A stretch of 64,000 nt of DNA from FEN-1073 sp050010135 (GCA_050010135.1 JBEKLP010000003.1:15225-79224), one strand, 5' to 3'. Positions 34,658 through 44,337 are shown, numbered from the stretch's first letter. The notes: generated from the sequence alone by a model not told the origin. A program made the numbers and translations.

Positions 34658-36462
34658 TTTAAAATCACCGGGAGGTCCAACTCGGACGAGACGAGCTTCT
34701 GGCTGACGGGTGGATCATCCTGCAAACATTTTTCCAGCGCCCGCGTCAACGGTCCGGCCGAAAACGGCTCGCCGTCGAATTTGTGTATGGCGGATGGAAT
34801 GGAGAAACCGGTCTCCTGGCGGATCAGGCGGGCGAGCAATCCGCCGTAGTTATTTTCCACGCACACGACCCTTTTCGCCGATTGCAGAATAGGAAGCGCC
34901 TTTTGGGCCGGAAACGGCCAGAGAGTCCGGAACTGAATGAGGTTGGCGGAACGCCCGCCGGCTTCCAACGCACGGCGCGCCTCCTCCAGGATTTGAAAGG
35001 TCGATCCCCAACCAACCAGGGTAATCTCCGCATGTTCCGGTCCTTCGCAGACAAATCCGCGTTCCAAGGTGTCACATCGAACGCCCTCCATCTTTCGCAT
35101 CCGTTTCTCCATCATCTTCGTCCGCGTGGTGGGGTTGGTGTACCAGTCGGTGATCAGCACGCCCTGTTCGTTGTGTTCGTCGGACGTAGCGATATGCATC
35201 CGGCCCGGCGTGCCGGGGAGCGCGCGCGGCGAAACGCCGCTGGGAGTGTCGCGGTAACGGAGATATTCACCTTCCACGGAACGCACCACCTCGCCGCGTT
35301 CAATGGGAACATGGGGGTTCAGGCTTTCCGGATCGGCGACAACGGTGCGTTCCGAGAGATACAGGTCCAGGATCACGATTACCGGCATTTGATACTTCTC
35401 GGCCAGGTTGTGAGCTTCGATCGTGGAGTAGTAGGCATCGACCTCGTCGAGCGGAGCAAGGACGGCTTTGGGATATTCCCCCTGGGAAGCACCGAGCGCC
35501 TGGAACAGATCGCCCTGTTCGGTTTTCGTAGGCTGCCCGGTGGATGGGCCGCCGCGCTGGGAAAGGACCGCCACCACCGGCGCCTCGATCATCCCAGCCA
35601 TGCCAATGGCTTCGGTCATCAGGGCGAATCCGCCGCCGGACGTGCCGACCATCGCGCGCACCCCCGCGTACCCCGCGCCGATGGCCATGTTAATCGCGGA
35701 GAGTTCGTCCTCCGTCTGTTTCATAAGCATCCCGTAGCGGGACGCGCGCGGCGCGAGCCAGTGCATGATCGAGGAAGCCGGCGTCATCGGATAGGCCGCA
35801 TAGAATTTGCATCCACCGGCAACAGCGCCCAGGGCGATGGCCTGGTTGCCGGTGATCACCATTCGGCGCTTCCCGTCGCCGGAAAGGGCGATGTGCTCCG
35901 CGGGAGGAAACGTCTTTTGCGCGAAATCCCACCCCCGCCGGGCGACGGTTACGTTCTGATCGGAAAGCTCCGCCTTGCGTTTTCCAAACTGGGCGCGGAC
36001 GGCTCCCTCGAAAACATCCCACGGGACCTTCAGGAGAAACACCAGCGCTCCGAGCAGGACCGTGTTCTGCATTACGGGATTCTTGGGCAGGTCTGCGGTG
36101 AGCTCCCCGACGGGAACGCCGCACGGCAGGACAGAGCCGAGGGAGTCCGGCGGCTTGACGATATCGGCGTTGAACAGCACGCGTCCTTGCGGCCGGGCGG
36201 ATTGGAGGTTTAAATCCAGAACGCTTTGGCTGAGCGCAACGAGGAAATCCCAGCTTCCTCCTTGCGATAAAACGGGGTGCGGGCCGATCCGGATTTGCAG
36301 CAGCACCTGGCCGCCGCGGATCACGGACTGGTAGGAATTATGGGCAAACGCCCCCAAACCCAGCCGGGCGACAGTCTTCATCCAGACGTCGCCCGCCGAG
36401 CCGATGCCTTCGCCGGCCTCGCCGCCGATCCAGATCGTTGCTTCCGATTGTGCATTCATCAT
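34654..36462 (-). CDS. 2-oxoacid:ferredoxin oxidoreductase, fused gamma/alpha subunit
   Basis: The N-terminal part (about 1-190) is the gamma domain (IWIGGEAGEGIGSAGDVWMK, ARLGLGAFAHNSYQSVIRGG). The rest is the alpha subunit, with GNQAIALGAVAGGCKFYAAYPMTPASSIM, GAGYAGVRAMVGTSGGGFALM, and C-terminal LVGWGSTFQILEEA and VENNYGGLLARLIRQETG. The gene gives 602 residues from the ATG at 36462. An ATG at 36459 and a TTG at 36477 are alternatives. The fused order with a separate beta gene is the common two-gene form in anaerobes and archaea. No Fe-S delta subunit is seen nearby. Confidence 0.94.
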   Translation of the reverse strand: MMNAQSEATIWIGGEAGEGIGSAGDVWMKTVARLGLGAFAHNSYQSVIRGGQVLLQIRIGPHPVLSQGGSWDFLVALSQSVLDLNLQSARPQGRVLFNADIVKPPDSLGSVLPCGVPVGELTADLPKNPVMQNTVLLGALVFLLKVPWDVFEGAVRAQFGKRKAELSDQNVTVARRGWDFAQKTFPPAEHIALSGDGKRRMVITGNQAIALGAVAGGCKFYAAYPMTPASSIMHWLAPRASRYGMLMKQTEDELSAINMAIGAGYAGVRAMVGTSGGGFALMTEAIGMAGMIEAPVVAVLSQRGGPSTGQPTKTEQGDLFQALGASQGEYPKAVLAPLDEVDAYYSTIEAHNLAEKYQMPVIVILDLYLSERTVVADPESLNPHVPIERGEVVRSVEGEYLRYRDTPSGVSPRALPGTPGRMHIATSDEHNEQGVLITDWYTNPTTRTKMMEKRMRKMEGVRCDTLERGFVCEGPEHAEITLVGWGSTFQILEEARRALEAGGRSANLIQFRTLWPFPAQKALPILQSAKRVVCVENNYGGLLARLIRQETGFSIPSAIHKFDGEPFSAGPLTRALEKCLQDDPPVSQKLVSSELDLPVILK

Positions 36463-36729
36463 GCTGGACGAATCCAATCCACAATAGGGTATATTCTACA
36501 TCCATTTTATCTTACGATGATCATGCTCGGAGGGACTGCCACCGAGAAAATCGGCTGGGGGAATTTACCGGAAACCCCGTTTTTCGCGTGCCGGCACGGG
36601 CAGAATTCCGCGGTCAGCCGCCCGTTTTTTTGATATCGATTTTTCGAGAATCGGATATACTCATCGAACCGTTCCCCGATCCTTGCGGAACCGCATCGAC
36701 GGGGTTGATCTTTCATTTCGGAGGACACG

Positions 36730-37344
36730 ATGGCCGATTCCTACTTGAACAGCCTGCTCGGAGATAAGGAAGAAATTCTTCTGGTGGACCACCAGCATTG
36801 GTTGGTGCTGCTGGAGGAAATCGCCAGCGAACTGCTGCTTTCACTCGTGATTATCGTTGTAGTGGTCGGGCTGTCCATCTTCGTCCCGCTGGCGCTGATT
36901 GGGCTGGTGGTATTGATCGCGCCGCTCGCCAGCCTGACCCGCGACGTGTTGAGATGGTCGAACCGCAAATACATCATCACCAACCGCCGGGTGATCCAGC
37001 TTTCGGGCGTGCTGAATAAAGACGTTGTGGATTCCTCGCTGGAAAAAGTCAACGACGTCATGCTGGATCAAACGTTCCTGGGGCGCATCTTTGGCTACGG
37101 CGACATCGAAGTACTCACCGCAAGTGAAATCGGGGTGAATAAAATCCGCCGGATCGCCCACCCCGTCCAATATAAAATCGCCATGGTAAACGCCAAAGCC
37201 AAGCTCGAGGGACTGACGGGTGCGCCTTCCGCCGGAAACGACGTCCCGGCGCTGATTTCGCAACTGGACGCCCTGCGCCAGAAGGGGGTCATCTCCGACG
37301 CGGAATTCCAGGAGAAGAAAGCTAAGTTGATGGCGAAGATATAA
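36730..37344 (+). CDS. PH-domain membrane protein with SHOCT tail
   Basis: The 204-residue protein has two closely spaced membrane segments (about residues 30-65), then a bacterial PH-like domain: RKYIITNRRVIQLSGVLNKDV, SSLEKVNDVMLDQTFLGRIFGYGDIEV. It ends in a SHOCT motif: ISQLDALRQKGVISDAEFQEKKAKLM. Functions of such proteins are unknown, but membrane stress roles are reported for relatives. The ATG follows GGAGGACACG. It is a single gene. Confidence 0.9.
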   Translation: MADSYLNSLLGDKEEILLVDHQHWLVLLEEIASELLLSLVIIVVVVGLSIFVPLALIGLVVLIAPLASLTRDVLRWSNRKYIITNRRVIQLSGVLNKDVVDSSLEKVNDVMLDQTFLGRIFGYGDIEVLTASEIGVNKIRRIAHPVQYKIAMVNAKAKLEGLTGAPSAGNDVPALISQLDALRQKGVISDAEFQEKKAKLMAKI

Positions 37345-37362
37345 CCGAAACCGATCGGTTAA

Positions 37363-37396
37363 TGTAGTTGGGCCCGCGCAAGCGGGCCCAACTACA
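37363..37396. repeat. perfect hairpin with GCAA tetraloop
   Basis: A 15-bp perfect stem (TGTAGTTGGGCCCGC and its complement) closes a GCAA tetraloop 18 bases after the PH-domain gene. No T-run follows, so it could be a REP-like repeat or an RNA-stabilising end. A purine-rich tract continues to about 37430. Confidence 0.7.
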
Positions 37397-37521
37397 ACCA
37401 CCTTGGAGGGAGAGGGAGGGAGGAGAGAAATTCGGAGCGCTTAACGCACTCTAAAAAAGATAATACGCTCCCTCAAAACCCTGCCATAGTGACAAGTGTC
37501 ATGTTTTTTCAAACCCAAGAT

Positions 37522-38631
37522 TCATAGGTCCAGCGGTCTTGGAAAACGCGCTTTCCCCTCAACTCCCTCGGGTTTACGCCAAATTCCAGCAAGGATTTCG
37601 CCACAATTCGGACATTTTCCATCGTCCCCGAGCCGGTATTCCAGGATTGAGTAACCTCTCCGGCGGACAACCGGTTGCCGGCATTTCGGGCAGAGGGTAT
37701 CTTCCAGCTCCTTAACCATTCCCGGTAGGTTCCCGGCATATACATAGCGCAATCCGGCCTCCTGGCCGATCTCCGCCGCCCTGGTAAGGTCAGCTGCATT
37801 GGTCGGACGCGCGGCGTCGTATTGGTAATCGGGATGATAGGCGGTGACGTGCCAGGGGATGTCGGCCGAGACACCCACCAGGAAGCGGGCCGCGTCCCAC
37901 AATTCGGACGAATCGTCGTTGAGGCCTGGGATAAGCAGGGTGACCACCTCCACCCACAAACCCGCTTGGCGGGCGGCTTGGATGGTATCGAGCGTATTTT
38001 GCAGCACGCCTCCCAGCGTCGCGTAGGTGCGCTCGCGCATCGCTTTGAGGTCGATCTTCATCCCGTCCAAGTGCGGCCGCAAGTAAGCCAGTACTTCGGG
38101 CGTGGCGTTGCCGTTGGAGACTATCGCGGTTTTGAATCCGCGTTCCCGCGCCGGACGGAAAATCGCCGCGGCCCATTCGGCTGTAATCAGCGGCTCGTTG
38201 TAGGAGGAAACCACAACGTCCGCCCGGGAGCGTTCCGCCGCGGCCGTAATCTCCTCCGGAGAGGTGCGGTGGATTGTCAGCCCCATGCTGTCTGTCACCG
38301 GATCGCGAAGCGCCTGGGAGGAGACCCAATTCTGGCAGAACCCGCAATGGAAGTCGCAGCCGAGCATCCCGAAGGTTAAGGCGGTTCCGCCCGGCAGAAA
38401 ATGATAAAACGGCTTTTTCTCGATCGGATCGGCCTGCAACCCGGCTACGTACCCCCACGGCATCCGCAGCTTCCCGTCGCGGTTGAAGCGCACGCGGCAG
38501 ATGCCGCGCCTTGCCGGGCGCACCAGACAGCGGTGGCCGCAGGCCAGGCAGCGGACCACGCCCTCTTCCTGCGACTGAACCAACTCGGCATCCGCCGACA
38601 GCGTATCCAGCGTTTCCTGCAGTGTGGCCAT
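37522..38631 (-). CDS. amrS: AmmeMemoRadiSam system radical SAM enzyme
   Basis: The 369-residue radical SAM protein starts at the ATG at 38631. The SAM cluster motif CDFHCGFC (C92, C96, C99) is complete. N-terminal cysteines (CLACGHRC, GICRVRFN) and C-terminal CPKCRQ and CPNC pairs can bind metals. The family partners are AmmeMemo and AMMECR1, and neither is next to it here. The open frame extends to 38673, but a TATAAT at 38647-38642 would then lie inside the gene, so I prefer the shorter start. The function of the system is unknown. Confidence 0.9.
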   Translation of the reverse strand: MATLQETLDTLSADAELVQSQEEGVVRCLACGHRCLVRPARRGICRVRFNRDGKLRMPWGYVAGLQADPIEKKPFYHFLPGGTALTFGMLGCDFHCGFCQNWVSSQALRDPVTDSMGLTIHRTSPEEITAAAERSRADVVVSSYNEPLITAEWAAAIFRPARERGFKTAIVSNGNATPEVLAYLRPHLDGMKIDLKAMRERTYATLGGVLQNTLDTIQAARQAGLWVEVVTLLIPGLNDDSSELWDAARFLVGVSADIPWHVTAYHPDYQYDAARPTNAADLTRAAEIGQEAGLRYVYAGNLPGMVKELEDTLCPKCRQPVVRRRGYSILEYRLGDDGKCPNCGEILAGIWRKPEGVEGKARFPRPLDL

Positions 38632-38737
38632 ATCGCTTTCGATTATACGATGTGTCATAATGGAAGGATACATATCCGGTCATCCCCTTTTTATTATCGG
38701 CTTGGCATGAAGGAGGGGCAGCCTTATCGGCGGGAAT

Positions 38738-39616
38738 ATGCGAACGCATCCTCTTTTATCCAAAGCGGAATGCGGCGAAGACGAATTCATCGAAATCGAC
38801 GGATACCAAATCCATTATGTGGATATCGGCAAGGGAAAACCGGTCCTCCTGATTCCGGGTTCCTTCAGCACATACCGGGCCTGGAATGCCATCGTTCCGC
38901 GGCTTTCCGAGGAATATCGCCTTCTAGCGCTGGATTATCTCGGCACGGGAGACTCCGACAAGCCGCGGTCCGGATTCGGTTATACGGTCGGCGAGCAGGC
39001 CGATCTAGCCGCCCGGTTGATTCTAAAGTTGCGGTTGGGAAAGACGCATTTGATCGGCGCCTCCTACGGCGGGGCGATCGTGCTGAATATGGCGGCCCGA
39101 TATGCGGACGTGGTCGGGAAGGTTGTCAGCATCGAGGGTGGAATCCTCAAACCGAAAACAATGCCAGCCAATCCGATGGAAAATCTGCTGCGCTTTCCCA
39201 TCCTGGGGGATCTGACGGTCGCGATCATCCGGTCCGGCTTGTTGAATGGAATCGTTTTGGAATCGATCGCCGGCGCCTGGTTCGCGAAAATGACCGCGGA
39301 TCAAAAACAAAAAATGCGGGAAGAGATTTCCTACAACGCCCGCAGCGCCTCGCGCGTTGCCTGGTATTGGATCGCCAAATCCCCCCAGACGGTGATTCCG
39401 TTCGAGGAGGAGGCCAAGCGGATCCGGGCGCCGATACTCTATCTTGCGGGAAAGCAAAGCGACTTCCGGGCCATGGCCGAGGAAAACATCGGCTTCCTGC
39501 GGGAATTTCTTCCGCAGGCGAAGGTCATGGAGTTTTCAGACGGCATCCACGATCTGGAGATGCAAAAACCGAGGGAAGTGGCGAGGGCGATCTTGGAATT
39601 TTTCACAGAAGGCTGA
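38738..39616 (+). CDS. alpha/beta-fold hydrolase
   Basis: The 292-residue protein has the oxyanion segment VLLIPGSFSTYRAWNAIV, the strand LALDYLGTGDSDKPR, the nucleophile elbow LIGASYGGAIVLNMAARY (Ser) and a probable catalytic His in FSDGIHDLEMQKP. It is a soluble esterase, lipase or related enzyme. The substrate is not evident. No operon partner, since the flanking genes have their own signals. Confidence 0.88.
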   Translation: MRTHPLLSKAECGEDEFIEIDGYQIHYVDIGKGKPVLLIPGSFSTYRAWNAIVPRLSEEYRLLALDYLGTGDSDKPRSGFGYTVGEQADLAARLILKLRLGKTHLIGASYGGAIVLNMAARYADVVGKVVSIEGGILKPKTMPANPMENLLRFPILGDLTVAIIRSGLLNGIVLESIAGAWFAKMTADQKQKMREEISYNARSASRVAWYWIAKSPQTVIPFEEEAKRIRAPILYLAGKQSDFRAMAEENIGFLREFLPQAKVMEFSDGIHDLEMQKPREVARAILEFFTEG

Positions 39617-39683
39617 TGTTATTTTTTCCGACAGAACGGATCATCCATCGGTTAATCCGGTAAACGGACATACCGTTGGCGAA

Positions 39684-39713
39684 GTGACAACATCCGGAAT
39701 TCCGATTTATAAT
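39684..39713 (+). promoter_or_regulatory. candidate promoter of the PLD-family gene
   Basis: GTGACA (39684-39689) and TATAAT (39708-39713) are 18 bases apart. They lie about 30 bases before the ATG, which has the ribosome binding site CAGGGGGA. Confidence 0.55.
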
Positions 39714-39742
39714 ATCGGCGTTTCTTCAACCCAGGGGGATAT

Positions 39743-40849
39743 ATGCTGCGTCCATTTCGATTCCGTAAATTCAGCGTTCGATTCGTTCTCTTCATCCCCG
39801 CCCTGGCTGTGCTCGGCTGGGGTCTTTTGCACCGGGAGAATATCTCCGTCAAGGCGCTCCCCACCCCTTCCGCGGTCAACGGGCTGGGAGAGACCGGCGT
39901 ATGGTTCAGCCGGCCGCAGGAATTCGACGGTCGGTATCTCGGCGGCCCGGATGAGGCGCTCGACCTCGCGATCGACCAGGCGCGATGCTGTGTGGATGCG
40001 GCCGTTTATGATTTCAATCTGCTCCCCGTGGCGCGGGCGCTGCTGCGGGCAGAGGCCCGCGGCGTTACGGTGCGGATCGTTACGGACTCCGATAACGAGC
40101 ACCGCGAGGCGATCGGTTTGCTGCGCGGGGAAGGAATCCCGATCGTCGGTGACAATCGGGACGGGCTGATGCACGACAAGTTCGTGGTCATCGACCGCGA
40201 GGACGTGTGGGCCGGGTCGATGAACCTGACCGCCAACGACGCCTATCGGAACGACAACAACTTTCTGCACATCCGCTCAACGGAGCTCGCGAAGATTTTC
40301 ACCGGCGAGTTTGGGGAGATGTTCATCGGAAAATTCTTCGGGACCGATTCCCCCCGCAACGAACGCTCGGCGGCGGCGGTGGATACCGGCCTGGGCCCGG
40401 TGCAGGCGCTCTTTGCACCGGAGGACCAGGTGGCCCGCCACGTGATTGAATTGATCCATGGGGCAAAAAAATCGATACATTTTTTGGCCTTTTCCTTCAC
40501 TTCATCCCAAATCGCGGATGCGTTGATCGAGCGCGCCGCCGCGGGTGTGAGGGTAGCGGGAGTGATGGAGACTTCACAAGCTAAATCCAACTCCGGAGCG
40601 CAATGGAACTCGCTTCTGAAGGGCGGCGTAGCGTCTTATTTGGACGCCAATCCACGCAACATGCATCACAAGGTGATTCTGATCGACGGGGAAATCGTCA
40701 TTACCGGTTCCTATAATTTCAGCGAGAGCGCCGATAACAAAAATGATGAAGATCTGCTGATCATCTGGAATGCCGGGTGGGCCGGAATCTTCGAAAAGGA
40801 ATTTAGCAGAATTTACGACTTGGCTGTCCAGAAATCGGCGGGTCTTTAG
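39743..40849 (+). CDS. phospholipase D-family protein with two HKD motifs
   Basis: The 368-residue protein has an N-terminal membrane segment (FVLFIPALAVLGWGLL) that anchors or exports it. Two HxK(x)4D motifs are present: MHDKFVVID with NLTAND, and MHHKVILIDGEIVITGSYNFSESADN with the trailing ED. Such proteins act as phosphodiesterases or nucleases on lipids or nucleic acid outside the cell. The substrate is unknown. A candidate promoter lies upstream, and the VanW gene follows on the same strand after a further promoter. Confidence 0.88.
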   Translation: MLRPFRFRKFSVRFVLFIPALAVLGWGLLHRENISVKALPTPSAVNGLGETGVWFSRPQEFDGRYLGGPDEALDLAIDQARCCVDAAVYDFNLLPVARALLRAEARGVTVRIVTDSDNEHREAIGLLRGEGIPIVGDNRDGLMHDKFVVIDREDVWAGSMNLTANDAYRNDNNFLHIRSTELAKIFTGEFGEMFIGKFFGTDSPRNERSAAAVDTGLGPVQALFAPEDQVARHVIELIHGAKKSIHFLAFSFTSSQIADALIERAAAGVRVAGVMETSQAKSNSGAQWNSLLKGGVASYLDANPRNMHHKVILIDGEIVITGSYNFSESADNKNDEDLLIIWNAGWAGIFEKEFSRIYDLAVQKSAGL

Positions 40850-40925
40850 CGGAAAAGCCGTCCCCGTTATTTTTATTACGGGAAATTCTTTTTGGTGAAT
40901 AACTCACCCCCTTTCCTGCGTGGTA

Positions 40926-40931
40926 TATAAT
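40926..40931 (+). promoter_or_regulatory. -10 box placing transcription start at the VanW gene ATG
   Basis: A perfect TATAAT ends 7 bases before the ATG at 40939, and there is no Shine-Dalgarno between them. Transcription would begin at or next to the start codon, giving a leaderless mRNA. No clear -35 is present. Confidence 0.5.
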
Positions 40932-40938
40932 CCCGGAT

Positions 40939-42837
40939 ATGGATACTACTCCCGGGGTTTCCGCTTCGCCCGAAAAGCCGCGTGCACCCCGTGCATTCGT
41001 CACCCGATGGACGGTGAGGATCGCTGCCGTTCTTCTCGCCGCGGCGTTGACGCTGGCGCTATCCTTCGCCGTCAGCGCATCCGTTTACGAATCCGCCAAC
41101 AGCGGAAGGATCTATCCGGGCGTGACGGTATTTGGGATGAACCTCTCCGGCCTCTCCGCGGTGGACGCGGCCCAGCAAATGGACGCAGGTTTCGACTATC
41201 CCAGGGACGGCCGGATCGTGTTCACCTACGGAGATAAAAAATGGGTGGCAACACCCGGGGATTTGGGGCTGGGTCTGGATCTGCTGGCGACCACCAACGA
41301 CGCCTACTCCGTCGGACGGTCCAAGGACATGCTCGGGAACGCCGGGGATCAGTTGGAATCCAGGTTCAGCGGCGTAGCCGTGGCTCCGGTGCTGCAGTTC
41401 GATTTCACCCGGGCGCTCGCCTTTTTACAGCGCATCGCCCCCGAAGTGGAGCAGCCCGCAGTCGAAGCGCGCCTCGAGATGCATGGATTGGACGTGGTCG
41501 CTATCCCCGGCCAGGTGGGGAAGCGGTTGGACATGGCCGCCATGCTTCCACAGATCGCCGTCCCGATCGGCCACCTCACGGACGCTGTGATTCAAATGGC
41601 AGTAACGGATTTCCCTCCGCGGGTGCTGGATGCTTCCCCGCAGGCGGCCGTTGCCCAGCAGCTGCTCAGCCAGGATTTTGCCATGACCATCGCCGACAGC
41701 CAGCCCGGCGATCCGGCATCGTTTACGCTCACCCCGGCGATGCTCGCGGACATGCTCTCCTTCCGGGAGGCGACGGATTCCAACGGGACCCATTATTTGT
41801 TGGCGCTGGACGAAGAGAAACTGGCGAATACGCTCCGGACGCTGGCGGGAACCCTCTCCCGCAAAATGCAAAACGCGCGCTATCACTTTGATACGAGCGC
41901 CGGCGCACTGGTTCTGTATATACCGTCCCAGCGCGGGCGCGAATTGAACGTCGATAAATCCATCCAGTCCATCCAGGACGCCGTCGCGCAGGGAGCGCAT
42001 GGCGCGGCGCTGGCGTTCGATACCACTGAGCCGGACGTCGGGGACCAGGAAACTGCCGCCGCGCTGGGCATCACCGGCCTTCTGCCGGGTGGAATGCAAT
42101 GGACTTCCTTCGCCGGTTCGGCCCCGGAACGAATCCAGAATATCACCCTGGCCTCCGCGCAATTCGACGGTCTGCTGGTCAAACCGGGAGAGGCCTTTTC
42201 GATGGGTGCGCATCTCGGGGACGTCAGTCTCGACACCGGTTACGCCGAGGCGTTGATCATCGTGGGCAATCGCACCATCAAAGGCGCCGGAGGCGGTGTC
42301 TGCCAGGTGAGTACCACGCTGTTCCGGACAATCCTCATGACCGGATTTCCCGTCACCGAGCGGTATTCCCATGCCTACCGGGTGGGTTATTACGAGAACG
42401 GCGACGGGCCGGTGCATCTTGGCGCGGGATTTGACGCGACGGTGTTCTTCCCGGAGGTCGACCTGAAATTTATCAATGATTCACCATACTGGATTCTGAT
42501 GGAAACCCAGGTGGATACAACGAACAAACGGCTGTATTGGCGGTTCTATTCCACTTCCGACGGCCGCATCGTCAGTTACAATTCCAGTGGCGTTACGAAA
42601 GAGGTCGATCCTCCGGACCCGAAGTGGGAGGCAAACCCGCAACTGAACGTCGACTGGACGCAGGTGGATTGGGCGGTGAAGGGGGCGGACGTGACCGTCA
42701 ACCGTTCCGTCTCCCGCAACGGCCAGGTGATCAACCAGGACCGGTATTTTACTCATTACCTGCCTTGGGGAGCGGTGTGCCAATACAATCCGGCCAAATA
42801 CACTGCTCCCCCCGATGGGGCGCCCTGCCCGCCGTAA
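40939..42837 (+). CDS. VanW family protein
   Basis: The 632-residue protein has an N-terminal membrane segment (IAAVLLAAALTLALSFAVSASVY), two PG_binding_4-like domains (about 75-190 and 200-340) and a C-terminal VanW domain. The VanW part carries FDGLLVKPGEAFSMGAHLG, VGNRTIKGAGGGVCQVSTTLFR and FINDSPYWILMET. The family occurs with glycopeptide resistance genes and wall proteins, but its activity is unknown. No vanHAX-type genes are nearby. A role in wall remodelling outside the membrane is inferred. Start: the ATG at 40939, possibly leaderless. Confidence 0.9.
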   Translation: MDTTPGVSASPEKPRAPRAFVTRWTVRIAAVLLAAALTLALSFAVSASVYESANSGRIYPGVTVFGMNLSGLSAVDAAQQMDAGFDYPRDGRIVFTYGDKKWVATPGDLGLGLDLLATTNDAYSVGRSKDMLGNAGDQLESRFSGVAVAPVLQFDFTRALAFLQRIAPEVEQPAVEARLEMHGLDVVAIPGQVGKRLDMAAMLPQIAVPIGHLTDAVIQMAVTDFPPRVLDASPQAAVAQQLLSQDFAMTIADSQPGDPASFTLTPAMLADMLSFREATDSNGTHYLLALDEEKLANTLRTLAGTLSRKMQNARYHFDTSAGALVLYIPSQRGRELNVDKSIQSIQDAVAQGAHGAALAFDTTEPDVGDQETAAALGITGLLPGGMQWTSFAGSAPERIQNITLASAQFDGLLVKPGEAFSMGAHLGDVSLDTGYAEALIIVGNRTIKGAGGGVCQVSTTLFRTILMTGFPVTERYSHAYRVGYYENGDGPVHLGAGFDATVFFPEVDLKFINDSPYWILMETQVDTTNKRLYWRFYSTSDGRIVSYNSSGVTKEVDPPDPKWEANPQLNVDWTQVDWAVKGADVTVNRSVSRNGQVINQDRYFTHYLPWGAVCQYNPAKYTAPPDGAPCPP

Positions 42838-43174
42838 TTCCTCCGAATGATCTCGCGAGGCGTTTTTCCTTCCACTCTCCGGGTCTTCATTGATTTTCAG
42901 ATCTCCGTCTGGAAAGGCAGATTACTTCGAACAAACGGAACCCGTTGAAGGGAAATATTTTCGAATGATTTTTTTGAGGAGAAGCGACGCGAAATCAAAA
43001 AACCCGGGCATGCTTGTATCTAGGATGGAGCTGGAGAATATTCTTGAGTATTCGCAATTTACCATCTCTCGGCCCGTCGGATGGGACCGGTTTCTGGAAC
43101 TCTCGAGTACAATGTCGGAACCTTGTGGATTTGTACAACCTCTAAAATTCGGACTTGCGTGAAGGGGAAGGGCA
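42838..43174. other. intergenic region before metF
   Basis: These 337 bases show no convincing gene. A 90-codon frame (42890-43162) lacks a ribosome binding site and domain content. I see no SAM or cobalamin riboswitch pattern. A GAAGGGGAAG ribosome binding site precedes metF. Confidence 0.5.
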
Positions 43175-44053
43175 ATGCGGATCGTCGACCTTTGGAAACC
43201 CGGCAAAAAGCCGACCGTCGCCTTTGAGTTTTTTCCGGCCAAGACCCCCAAGGCGGAAGAGAATCTGGCCAAGACCATCGATACGCTGGCCGGTATCGGG
43301 CCGGAGTTCGCCACGGTAACTTTCGGGGCAGGTGGTTCAACCCGCGAGGGTTCCCGAAATCTGGCGGATCGGTTGAAGGGGGAAAAAGGGCTGGAGGTGG
43401 TCGCCTATTTCGCCGGGTTTGGTCTCGGCTTGAAGGAGATCGCCTCGACCCTGGAAGGATACGCCGGCATCGGGGTGGAGAATATCCTGGTGGTACGCGG
43501 CGATCCTCCGCGCGATCCGGAATTTAGAGCGCAGCCGGACAGTCTTTCATATGCCTCCGAGTTGCTGGCTTTCATCCGGCCGAGGTTTTCCTTTTGCCTT
43601 GGAGCGGCCGGTTATCCGGAAGGGCACGTACAGGCCCCCAACCTGGAACGGGATTTGGATTTTTTGGAACGGAAGGTGGAGGCGGGAGCCGAATTCATCC
43701 TCACCAATTATTTTTACGACAACCGTTTCTTCTTCCACTACGTCGAGCGGTGCCGGGCCCGGGGGATCGGCGTGCCGATCATTCCGGGAATCATGCCGGT
43801 CTATTCGGCCAAGCTGACCGAAACTCTGGCGGCAACCTGTGGGGCCAGCATTCCCGAAGCCCTGCGCCGGGCATTGGCGGGATTGCCCGGGGAAGATAAA
43901 CAAGCCGCGCTCGATTTTGGAATCGAGTTCGCCGTGCGCCAATGCCGGGAACTTCTCGCCGCGGGTGTCCCCGGGCTGCTTTTTTATACGATGGACCGCT
44001 GGGAATCGGCTGCCGAAATCGTCCGCCGGTTGCGCGGCGATAGCGTGTTGTAA
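43175..44053 (+). CDS. metF: methylenetetrahydrofolate reductase
   Basis: The 292-residue FAD-dependent barrel shows the MTHFR core: VAFEFFPAKTPKAEENL, FATVTFGAGGSTREGS, VENILVVRGDPP, CLGAAGYPEGHV, FILTNYFYDN and PIIPGIMPVYS. It reduces methylene-THF to methyl-THF for methionine synthesis or the Wood-Ljungdahl methyl branch. The ATG follows GAAGGGGAAGGGC. A Trm112-like gene follows after 59 bases. Confidence 0.96.
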   Translation: MRIVDLWKPGKKPTVAFEFFPAKTPKAEENLAKTIDTLAGIGPEFATVTFGAGGSTREGSRNLADRLKGEKGLEVVAYFAGFGLGLKEIASTLEGYAGIGVENILVVRGDPPRDPEFRAQPDSLSYASELLAFIRPRFSFCLGAAGYPEGHVQAPNLERDLDFLERKVEAGAEFILTNYFYDNRFFFHYVERCRARGIGVPIIPGIMPVYSAKLTETLAATCGASIPEALRRALAGLPGEDKQAALDFGIEFAVRQCRELLAAGVPGLLFYTMDRWESAAEIVRRLRGDSVL

Positions 44054-44112
44054 TTGTTGTTGAATCCCGGAGAAAGGGCCATCGCGTCTTTCATCAATGG
44101 AGGTGTCTTCCC

Positions 44113-44337
44113 ATGATTGCTCCCGATCTTCTGGAAATATTACGCTGCCCCGTCTGCGTCCAAGGTAAAGAAGGCCTGCTGAAACTGGAGAAGGATTCCT
44201 GGCTGGTATGTCAGGAGCCCGATTGCGGGCGCAAATACCCCATCCGGGACGAAATCCCGGTCATGCTGGTCGAAGAGGGCGACAAATGGGTGGGCACCCG
44301 CGTCGAGGATTTGCCCATCCCTCCTCCCGCTTCCTAA
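44113..44337 (+). CDS. Trm112-like/UPF0434 zinc-ribbon protein
   Basis: The 74-residue protein has LLEILRCPVC, a second Cys pair in CQEPDCGRKYPI, and the ending RDEIPVMLVEEG, the Trm112p/UPF0434 pattern. Two Cys pairs would bind zinc. Bacterial relatives may activate methyltransferases, but no direct partner is known here. It is 18 bases upstream of the L,D-transpeptidase gene. Confidence 0.93.
   Translation: MIAPDLLEILRCPVCVQGKEGLLKLEKDSWLVCQEPDCGRKYPIRDEIPVMLVEEGDKWVGTRVEDLPIPPPAS

Noticed and set aside
42890..43162. 90-codon plus-strand frame before metF
   Set aside because: No start signal, no domain, and low-complexity composition unlike neighbouring genes.
42838..43174. SAM or cobalamin riboswitch before metF
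   Set aside because: No recognisable conserved core or paired elements of these classes.
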